Source: Pseudomonas sp. NFACC02 (GTDB lineage: Bacteria > Pseudomonadota > Gammaproteobacteria > Pseudomonadales > Pseudomonadaceae). Taken from it: a stretch of 64,000 nucleotides of DNA. Positions 58,062-64,000 of the stretch are shown piece by piece. The DNA lies in assembly GCF_900110765.1 (NCBI RefSeq), contig NZ_FOEO01000012.1, positions 62,001-126,000 of the forward strand, given 5' to 3'. Position numbers and translations under genes: made by a program. The notes under the pieces are model-generated. The model did not search any database. It saw only the letters and a list, made by a program, of their open reading frames with translations, and was not told the DNA's origin. The stretch's first letter is position 1, and each line of letters begins with the position of its first letter.

Positions 58062-58273
58062 GAGGGCAAGCTTAGCGCTCCGGGATAAAGATGAAACACC
58101 CTGCTGAACATAAAGTGAGTCGCAGGAAAGCGCGCTCCAGCACGGGATGGCGGCCTGGCCGTTGTGCGATGTTTACGATGCGGGTCGCGCAGGGCTTCAA
58201 GGGTTTGCGTGGCCGCATAATCGGCTAGAATCCGCGACACGGTTTTTCCTCTCATCGTTGCGGGAGCGCTTGC

Positions 58274-58735
58274 TTGAAACTCTGGACCCTGTTGTTCCTC
58301 GCGTTGCTTCCTTTCGCCGCCAATGCGCTGGAAGTCGGTGACAAACTTGCCCCCTGGACCTTGCTCGACCAGTACGACCAACCCTATACGCTCGGCGATG
58401 ACACGCAGATTCTGCTGGTCGCGCGCAGCATGGACGCGGCGAAAATCGTCAACGGCGCATTGCAGGGCACGCCGAAAACGTTCCTTGAGTCGCGCCACGC
58501 TGTCTTCGTCGCCGACATCCAGAAGATGCCGGCAATCATTGCCAAAATGTTCGCCGTGCCTGCGATGCGCGCCTATTCCTATCGGGTGATGCTGGATCGC
58601 GACTCACGCGTGGTGCCGCGTTACCCCGGTGATGCGGAAAAGGTGCTGGTGCTGCGGCTGCACAACGGGCGGGTCGTCAGCCAGGCGCAATTCGCCAACG
58701 CAGAATCGCTGCGTAGCGCCCTCGCGCAGCCCTGA
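58274..58735 (+). CDS. Secreted thioredoxin-fold-like protein of unknown function
   Basis: A 153-residue protein with a signal peptide (MKLWTLLFLALLPFAANA). The mature part LEVGDKLAPWTLLDQYDQPYTLGDD resembles the start of AhpC/TSA-thioredoxin domains, but no catalytic cysteine is present, so it is unlikely to be a thiol reductase. Homologues are often mislabelled as FAD/FMN dehydrogenases. The start is TTG 58274, with GGGAG seven bases upstream; no ATG start gives a full signal peptide. Confidence 0.72.
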   Translation: MKLWTLLFLALLPFAANALEVGDKLAPWTLLDQYDQPYTLGDDTQILLVARSMDAAKIVNGALQGTPKTFLESRHAVFVADIQKMPAIIAKMFAVPAMRAYSYRVMLDRDSRVVPRYPGDAEKVLVLRLHNGRVVSQAQFANAESLRSALAQP

Positions 58736-58741
58736 GCGGCA

Positions 58742-59641
58742 TCAAAAGCCAGCCGTCCCTAGCGCCAGTTCCGCCACCAGAAAATCAATGAACGCCCGCG
58801 TTTTCATCGGCACCCGGCGTGCCGATGGATACACCGCATTCACGGATATCGCGGGCGCCTCCCACTCGCATAACACCGCTTTCAATCGTCCATCGGCCAC
58901 GGCCCTTTCGACGATGAAGTTCGGCAGTAACGCGATGCCCATTCCCGAGACAGCCGCCTGCGCCAGGATGTCGCCATTGTTCGCGTGCAGCGGTCCGCTC
59001 ACGGTCACGCGCTGGGTTTCCTTGCCGTTGCACAATTGAAGACTGATGCCGCTCTGCAGGTAGCCGTAACTGAGGAACTTGTGGTTGCTCAGGTCCTTGG
59101 GCGTTTGCGGTGTGCCTGCCTTGGCGAGATAAGCAGGGGAGGCGACCATGATCCGTGGAGCGGGCGCCAACGAACGCGCAACCATCGATGAATCGGGCAA
59201 GCTGGCGATGCGGATCGTCACGTCAAAACCGCCCTTCACCGGGTCTACCTGTTGGTCGCTCAATACCACTTGCAGTTCGACATTGGGGTGACGCTCGTTG
59301 AACAGCGGGATCAGCGGACCCAGGCGGCTCAATCCAAACGACATCGGCGCGTTGACACGCAATACGCCACGTATCTCCTCCATCCCTGTGCGTGCCCGCT
59401 GCTCGGCTTCATCCAGCGAAGCGATGACATCACGACAGGCGTCGTAATACTCCGCGCCCGCTTCGGTCAGGTGCAGGCTGCGTGTTGTGCGTTGGAGAAG
59501 CTGTACGCCGATGGCTTCCTCAAGTGCCTGGATCTGTTTACTGACTTTCGAGCGGGGCACGTCCAGCGCGCGAGCGGCTGCGGCAAAACCATTGGCGCCG
59601 ACGGTGGCCACAAAAGCGCGCATGCATTCGATACGGTCCAT
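58742..59641 (-). CDS. LysR family transcriptional regulator
   Basis: A 299-residue LysR protein. The wHTH is MDRIECMRAFVATVGANGFAAAARALDVPRSKVSKQIQALEEAIGVQLLQRTTR (seen in parts), and the effector domain follows (GVLRVNAPMSFGLSRLGPLIPLF). It belongs to the CrgA/YafC-like subgroup. ATG 59641 gives the family-standard MDRIECMRAF. It is divergent from the YcaC-like hydrolase at 59809, which is its most likely target. Confidence 0.9.
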   Translation of the reverse strand: MDRIECMRAFVATVGANGFAAAARALDVPRSKVSKQIQALEEAIGVQLLQRTTRSLHLTEAGAEYYDACRDVIASLDEAEQRARTGMEEIRGVLRVNAPMSFGLSRLGPLIPLFNERHPNVELQVVLSDQQVDPVKGGFDVTIRIASLPDSSMVARSLAPAPRIMVASPAYLAKAGTPQTPKDLSNHKFLSYGYLQSGISLQLCNGKETQRVTVSGPLHANNGDILAQAAVSGMGIALLPNFIVERAVADGRLKAVLCEWEAPAISVNAVYPSARRVPMKTRAFIDFLVAELALGTAGF

Positions 59642-59808
59642 TAATGTCCCTAGTATGGAAACAATGAGTCTCGATTTTATGGGATTGTTCCGAAGTCGGC
59701 TAGTCCGTAGATTTACTCCCAAGCCAGCAAGCAAACAGCTCAACGGGCAGAACCCATGAGCTAGAGCGGCCAACCCCTACTGACTTTCGACATCTAAAGG
59801 AACATGCC

Positions 59809-60453
59809 ATGTCTATCCGCGAACTGCTGAACCCAACCAACGCTGCTCTGATCCTGATCGACCACCAGCCACAAATGGCCTTCGGCGTGCAGTCGATCGA
59901 TCGTCAGACACTGAAGAACAACACCGTCGGCCTGGCGAAGGCCGCCAAGATCTTCAACGTGCCGACGATCTTCACCTCGGTTGAAACCAAAAGCTTCAGC
60001 GGCTACATCTGGCCTGAACTGCTGGCGGTCCACCCGGAGCAACAGCCGATCGAGCGCACCTCGATGAACTCCTGGGAAGACAAGAAGCTGGTAGAGGCGG
60101 TCAAGGCGACGGGTCGCAAAAAGCTGATCATCGCAGCACTGTGGACCGAGGTCTGCCTGAACTTCCCGACGCTGGACGCCCTGGCTGAAGGCTACGAGGT
60201 CTACATCGTCACCGACGCCTCGGGTGGCACGACCAAGGAAGCACACGACATGTCGGTGCAGCGCATGATTCAGGCTGGCGCGGTGCCTGTCACCTGGCAA
60301 CAGGTCCTGCTCGAATTCCAGCGCGACTGGGCCCACAAGGAAACCTACGAAGCGGTCATGCAACTGGTCCTGGAGCACAGCGGTGCTTACGGCATGGGCG
60401 TCGACTATGCCTACACCATGGTTCACGGCGCTCCGCAGCGTAAGCTCGACTGA
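59809..60453 (+). CDS. YcaC-type isochorismatase-family hydrolase
   Basis: A 214-residue cysteine hydrolase. The catalytic Asp is in LILIDHQPQ, and the nucleophilic Cys in WTEVCLNFPTLDAL; a Lys-containing segment lies between. LKNNTVGLAKAAKIFNVPTIFTSVE is characteristic of YcaC, an octameric hydrolase of unknown substrate. It is divergent from a LysR gene. The inverted repeat GGAAACAAT/ATTGTTCC (59657-59691) in the intergenic space may be the regulator's site. A terminator follows. Confidence 0.9.
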   Translation: MSIRELLNPTNAALILIDHQPQMAFGVQSIDRQTLKNNTVGLAKAAKIFNVPTIFTSVETKSFSGYIWPELLAVHPEQQPIERTSMNSWEDKKLVEAVKATGRKKLIIAALWTEVCLNFPTLDALAEGYEVYIVTDASGGTTKEAHDMSVQRMIQAGAVPVTWQQVLLEFQRDWAHKETYEAVMQLVLEHSGAYGMGVDYAYTMVHGAPQRKLD

Positions 60454-60475
60454 CCTGCAACAGCTTGATCACTGA

Positions 60476-60516
60476 AACACCCGGTGGGGCGAGTGAATAC
60501 GCTCCATCGGGTGTTT
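60476..60516 (+). terminator. Terminator after the YcaC-like gene
   Basis: AACACCCG and CGGGTGTT, with further pairing (TGG/CCA, GC/GC) inside, form a long stem followed by TTTTT. Confidence 0.82.
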
Positions 60517-60588
60517 TTGTTTTGGACGCGCAGACGGTTTTGGCAGGAGTAGACTGTTTCTTATCCGAACCCGGAAGCGTCCTTCATC

Positions 60589-61254
60589 ATGATCGGAACC
60601 CAGGTGCTGACCGCGCAAACCATGACCCTCGCGTGGCTCTTCTATGTGCCGCTGCTGCTGTGGGCTGTGTGGCGCTGTCCCTGGGTGGAACTGTTCAGCG
60701 ATAGCCGCCGCCAACACGTGTTCTTCGGCACGGTGTTCGCCTTATTTCTGTTGTGGTTGATGCGCCGCGACTTCGACACCGGCGTCTCGTACCATCTACT
60801 GGGCATGACCGCCGTGACCTTGCTGCTGGACTGGCCGTTGGCGATCGTCGGCGGGTTGATTGCGCAGCTTGGGCTGTTGGCGATGGGGCGGCAGGAACTG
60901 GCGTCGCTTGGGGTCAACGGCCTGTTGCTGGTCGTGATGCCGGTGTTGATCACGGAAGGTTGCTCACTGGTCGTCGAGCGCGCCCAACCGAAGAATCCGT
61001 TTACCTACATCTTCTGCTCGGGATTCTTTGCCGCGGCGCTGGTTGCGCTCGCGTGCCTGTCGGTCGCCATGGGGTTGCTCTGGTTCGACGGCCTGTTCGC
61101 AATGCCAGAGTGGCTCGGGGATTTCATCGGCTACCTATGGCTGATCATTTTTCCCGAGGCCTTTATAAACGGGATGATTGTCACCGCCCTGGTGGTGTTC
61201 TGTCCCGAGTGGCTGGAAACGTTCAACCGCACGCGGTACCTGTCTGAACGGTGA
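60589..61254 (+). CDS. CbiM-like energy-coupling factor transporter permease
   Basis: A 221-residue membrane protein with about six or seven helices (LAWLFYVPLLLWAVW; VFFGTVFALFLLWLM; LLGMTAVTLLLDWPLAIVGG; LGVNGLLLVVMPVLI; the helix around FFAAALVALACLSVA; and LIIFPEAFINGMIVTALVVF). The segments HLLGMTAVTLL and FPEAFINGM are typical of CbiM/NikM S-components that bind cobalt or nickel. No T-component or ATPase gene adjoins it, and the N-terminal metal-binding histidine motif of CbiM is absent, so metal specificity is doubtful. Confidence 0.75.
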   Translation: MIGTQVLTAQTMTLAWLFYVPLLLWAVWRCPWVELFSDSRRQHVFFGTVFALFLLWLMRRDFDTGVSYHLLGMTAVTLLLDWPLAIVGGLIAQLGLLAMGRQELASLGVNGLLLVVMPVLITEGCSLVVERAQPKNPFTYIFCSGFFAAALVALACLSVAMGLLWFDGLFAMPEWLGDFIGYLWLIIFPEAFINGMIVTALVVFCPEWLETFNRTRYLSER

Positions 61255-61333
61255 GCGGATGACGGCGACGAACCTGCGTACCGACCGCAGACCTGTCAGG
61301 GGTGACGCACGAACCGGTGCCCAGGTCGCAGAG

Positions 61334-61611
61334 CTGTGTAGGAGCCGGCTTGCTGGAGAATGCGGTGGGGCAGCACCATCAATGGTGCCTGACCCACCGC
61401 ATTCGTCCGAATTGCGGCCCATACCCTCGTAACCTCGGACGTTTCCTACAGAGGACCGGGTTGATGCACGGGTCTGTGTCCAGACCGCAGAACTGTGTAG
61501 GAGCCGGCTTGCTGGCGAATGCGATAGATCAGATACATCAATGGTGCCTGACCCACCGCGTTCGTCCGAATTGCGGCCAATACCCTCGTAACCTCGGACG
61601 TCTCCTACAAT
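61334..61611 (+). repeat. Two tandem copies of an intergenic repeat, period 159 bases
   Basis: CTGTGTAGGAGCCGGCTTGC begins at 61334 and again at 61493. Both units continue with GAATGCG, CATCAATGGTGCCTGACCCA, TTCGTCCGAATTGCGGCC and TACCCTCGTAACCTCGGACG. Each ends in (C)TCCTACA, the complement of its start, so each is also an inverted repeat. The family is shared with 6734-6832. They fill most of the 385-base gap between the CbiM-like gene and yacG; no gene is seen in it. Confidence 0.85.
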
Positions 61612-61639
61612 CAGTCGCCGTAAGTCAAATCGCGATGAA

Positions 61640-61843
61640 TCAATGCTGCCGTGGATCGAAATCACCCGAAAACATGTCATCCTCAGCATCCGGTGCCACC
61701 GGAATTGCATGTTCTTCCGACGCCCAGGCGCCCAGGTCGATCAGCTTGCAACGGTCCGAACAGAACGGCCGGAATTTGCTTTCCGGTGTCCATTCCACCG
61801 GGGCTCCGCAGGTTGGACAATCGACGGTCATTGGTTGGCTCAT
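61640..61843 (-). CDS. yacG: DNA gyrase inhibitor YacG
   Basis: A 67-residue zinc protein that binds GyrB and inhibits gyrase. The zinc site is CPTCG with CSDRC, and the C terminus is acidic ([16 protein letters not shown]). I chose ATG 61843 for better spacing from GGAGG; the ATG at 61846 immediately precedes it. It overlaps the coaE stop. The pilD-coaE-yacG order is conserved. Confidence 0.94.
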   Translation of the reverse strand: MSQPMTVDCPTCGAPVEWTPESKFRPFCSDRCKLIDLGAWASEEHAIPVAPDAEDDMFSGDFDPRQH

Positions 61844-62463
61844 CATTGGCCTCCACGCAAAGTTAGATAAAAGTGATGCAGTCGCTCGACTTCGTTTTTC
61901 AGCCAGGCCGGGTCGCGGTCGTTGACGATCACGTCATCGGCGCGGCGCAGACGTTCCTCGCGGCTGGCCTGTGCCTTGAGAATCGCCCGAACCTGCGCTT
62001 CGTTGGTCTTGTCACGCAACACCGTGCGTTCGATCTGCACAGCTTCAGGCACATCGATCACAAGTACGCGTTGGACCATCTGATGCTGCGAAGTCTCCAG
62101 CAGCAGCGGCGATACCAGAATCGCATAAGGCGATTGCGCCCGAGCCAGGTACTGCTTGATCTCCTCGCGAATCAGCGGATGAAGCAACCCCTCCAGCCAG
62201 GCCCGCTGCTCGGGATCCTTGAAGATCAGCTCGCGCAATGCCGCACGGTTCAACGTGCCATCGGCTTGCAACACCCCGACCCCAAAGTGCTCGGCTATTT
62301 GTGCGAGAGCAGGGCGTCCCGGTTCGACGACCCAGCGGGCCGCGTTATCGGCATCCACCAGATGAATGCCCAGATCGACAAAACACTGGGCGGCCGCACT
62401 TTTGCCACTGCCAATGCCGCCGGTCAGGCCTAGAATCCAGGGTTGCGTTTGCGAAGCGTTCAT
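61843..62463 (-). CDS. coaE: Dephospho-CoA kinase
   Basis: A 206-residue kinase for the last step of coenzyme A synthesis. The P loop [11 protein letters not shown] is at residue ~13, followed by [13 protein letters not shown] (the substrate Asp) and [13 protein letters not shown]. It overlaps yacG by 1 base and pilD by 4 bases, so pilD-coaE-yacG is one tightly coupled unit. Confidence 0.96.
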   Translation of the reverse strand: MNASQTQPWILGLTGGIGSGKSAAAQCFVDLGIHLVDADNAARWVVEPGRPALAQIAEHFGVGVLQADGTLNRAALRELIFKDPEQRAWLEGLLHPLIREEIKQYLARAQSPYAILVSPLLLETSQHQMVQRVLVIDVPEAVQIERTVLRDKTNEAQVRAILKAQASREERLRRADDVIVNDRDPAWLKNEVERLHHFYLTLRGGQ

Positions 62464-63332
62464 CTGAAACCGGCGATCTGCAAATACGAAGTCGTTATTT
62501 GATCACCCCAGAGCAGTGCGATCCACCCCGCGATGGCCAGATAAGGACCGAAGGGGATTGGCGTGCTGGTTTCGACATTGCGCACGCGCAGCATAATCAG
62601 CCCCAACACCGCACCAACAATCGACGACAAGAGAATCGTCAGCGGCAAAATCTGCCACCCACCCCACGCGCCGAGCATTGCCAGCAATTTGAAATCGCCG
62701 TAGCCCATGCCTTCCTTGCCGGTGATCAGCTTGAACAGCCAGAACACACACCACAACACCAGATACCCGAAGACCGCGCCCCACAGTGCATCGGCCAGCG
62801 ATGTGAATAGCCCAAAGGCATTGACGATCAGCCCCAGCCACAATAGCGGCAACACGATCGCATCGGGCAACAACTGGTGATCGGCGTCGATCAGGCTCAT
62901 CGACAGCAAACCCCAGCTCAACAGCAGCACCGCACCCGCCTGCCAGCCAAACCCGAAATGCCACGCCACAAACGCAGACATCAACCCACAGGCCAGCTCC
63001 ACCATCGGATAACGCTTGCTGATCGGCGCTTTGCAACTCGAACACTTGCCGCCCAGAAACACATAACTGATCACCGGCAGATTTTCCCAAGCGCGAATCT
63101 TGTGGGCGCAGTGCGGGCATCGCGAGTGCGGGAGAAGCAGATTAAAGGTTTCGGTCTGAGGTTCAGCAGGCAACTCAAGCACCTCCCGCGCCTGAGCTTT
63201 CCAGTCCCGCAGCATCATCTTCGGCAGGCGATAAACAACGACGTTGAGGAAACTGCCGACGAGCAGCCCTAAAACGAGGGTGCATAAAACGAAGGCCAGC
63301 GGAGAGCTGGCCAGGAGGTCGGGGAGGGGCAT
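62460..63332 (-). CDS. pilD: Prepilin peptidase / N-methyltransferase PilD
   Basis: A 290-residue inner-membrane aspartyl protease that cleaves type IV prepilins and type II pseudopilins after Gly-1 and methylates the new N terminus. The cytoplasmic zinc loop has CPHCAHK and CSSCK. The two catalytic aspartates are in [12 protein letters not shown] and [12 protein letters not shown]. Its substrates include the minor pilins at 27.5-36.1 kb. It starts 2 bases after the pilC stop, part of the pilB-pilC-pilD operon. Confidence 0.97.
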   Translation of the reverse strand: MPLPDLLASSPLAFVLCTLVLGLLVGSFLNVVVYRLPKMMLRDWKAQAREVLELPAEPQTETFNLLLPHSRCPHCAHKIRAWENLPVISYVFLGGKCSSCKAPISKRYPMVELACGLMSAFVAWHFGFGWQAGAVLLLSWGLLSMSLIDADHQLLPDAIVLPLLWLGLIVNAFGLFTSLADALWGAVFGYLVLWCVFWLFKLITGKEGMGYGDFKLLAMLGAWGGWQILPLTILLSSIVGAVLGLIMLRVRNVETSTPIPFGPYLAIAGWIALLWGDQITTSYLQIAGFR

Positions 63333-63334
63333 GG

Positions 63335-64000
63335 TTAGACGACGTTTCCGAGCTGGAAGATGGGGAGATACATGGCGAGAACCAGCCCACCGACGACCAC
63401 GCCAAGTACGGCCATGATCATGGGTTCCATGAGGCTTGTCAGGCTCTCGACCATGTTGTCGACTTCGTCCTCATAGTAGGTCGCGACTTTATCCAGCATT
63501 GAATCCAATGCACCAGACTCCTCCCCGATGGAGGTCATCTGCACGGCCAGCATGGGAAATACGCCAGTGCTTCGCATCGAGAAGTTGAGCTGCATCCCAG
63601 TAGAGACGTCCTGCTTGACCTTGTTCACCGCATTACGGAACACAACGTTACCTGTAGCGCCTGCTACTGAGTCAAGCGCCTCGACCAACGGAACACCTGC
63701 TGCAAACGTGGTCGCAAGTGTTCGGGCATAGCGAGCCACTGCCGACTTGTACGTCAGCGGGCCGACGACAGGTATTTTGAGTAACAGACGGTCCATCCAA
63801 TCGCGAAACTTTTCAGACGTCTTGTAGGCGCGTCGAAAACAGAATACTGCCACGAACAGTCCGGCGAGGATGAAGTACCAGCTGTCCTGTACAAACTGGG
63901 AAAGTGCAACCACCATTTTGGTAAAAGCTGGCAGATCCGCTCCGAAACTCGTGAAGATGGCTTGAAACTGCGGCACCACCTTAATCAAAAGAATGCCTGT
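63335..64000 (-). CDS. pilC: Type IV pilus inner-membrane platform protein PilC, 5' part beyond the window
   Basis: The C-terminal 221 residues of a GspF/PilC-family polytopic protein; the frame is open to base 64000 (it begins TGILLIKVVPQF), so the start is outside. It has three hydrophobic helices (FILAGLFVAVFCF near the start, and MEPMIMAVLGVVVGGLVLAMYLPIF at the end) and the second GspF repeat (RTLATTFAAGVPLVEAL, IGEESGALDSML). It ends QLGNVV. It is followed by pilD after 2 bases. Confidence 0.95.
   Translation of the reverse strand, partial: TGILLIKVVPQFQAIFTSFGADLPAFTKMVVALSQFVQDSWYFILAGLFVAVFCFRRAYKTSEKFRDWMDRLLLKIPVVGPLTYKSAVARYARTLATTFAAGVPLVEALDSVAGATGNVVFRNAVNKVKQDVSTGMQLNFSMRSTGVFPMLAVQMTSIGEESGALDSMLDKVATYYEDEVDNMVESLTSLMEPMIMAVLGVVVGGLVLAMYLPIFQLGNVV

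Noticed and set aside
61334..61611. Tandem units considered as a CRISPR array
   Set aside because: Only two units with a 159-base period, and the similarity extends throughout the unit, so there are no unique spacers.
63335..64000. pilC as a truncated pseudogene
   Set aside because: The frame is open to the window edge and continues with expected PilC sequence; the missing part is simply outside.

Overview
The window is chromosomal DNA of a fluorescent-type Pseudomonas, probably near the P. syringae/P. fluorescens groups. This rests on gene order (ispB / rplU-rpmA-obgE-proB, murJ-ribF-ileS-lspA-fkpB-ispH, pilS-pilR next to minor pilin genes, bamD / rluD-pgeF-clpB, yacG-coaE-pilD-pilC), on high-GC codon use, and on REP-type and GTTCCCACGC-type intergenic repeats typical of the genus. 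Nearly all of it is core genome. No prophage, integrase, transposase or CRISPR array is visible.

Layout. 1-3.2 kb: 3' part of a thiolase, an AraC regulator and a RIO-type kinase. 3.3-6.7 kb: a copper-efflux block in which copA-cueR overlap by TAATG; copA and copZ each lie behind a 19-bp-spaced CueR-type promoter, and a small secreted protein of unknown function sits between them. 6.8-13.9 kb: DUF4105, DUF3015, a Lon-like protease, a YqhA-like membrane protein and an FklB isomerase. 14-22.6 kb: a small gene with a Fur box, ispB, ribosomal proteins L21/L27, obgE, proB, creA, rpsT, murJ and ribF. 22.6-27.5 kb: the tightly packed run ileS-lspA-fkpB, then ispH.

27.5-41.5 kb is the type IV pilus region. 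It holds two consecutive minor-pilin operons: a compact pilV-pilW-pilX-pilE set without pilY1 (with a reversed fimT-like gene beside it), followed by a full fimU-pilV-pilW-pilX-pilY1-pilE set. Next come thiO and the pilS-pilR two-component system. A HEPN/MNT (HepT-MntA-like) module, with a winged-helix domain fused to its nucleotidyltransferase and a perfect 18-bp inverted repeat at its promoter, lies between thiO and pilR.

41.6-48.3 kb: bamD, rluD, pgeF, clpB behind a heat-shock-type promoter, and a tRNA cluster (Asn, Pro, Lys, Pro). 48.4-54.1 kb: an orphan pstS with Pho-box repeats, then an L-rhamnonate catabolic operon (transporter, dehydratase, aldolase) divergent from a LysR regulator with a perfect T-N11-A operator. 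54.2-61.3 kb: a GAF-PAS-GGDEF protein with an AGDEF signature, ndh, two small Pseudomonas families (DUF3094, DUF1780), a thioredoxin-fold-like secreted protein, a LysR/isochorismatase-family pair and a lone CbiM-like permease. 61.3-64 kb: tandem intergenic repeats, then yacG, coaE, pilD and the 3' part of pilC.

The most notable items are the duplicated minor-pilin operons (one lacking its PilY1 adhesin/sensor) and the HEPN/MNT module wedged into the pilus regulatory locus. All functions are assigned by reading motifs and recalling families; no search was run.
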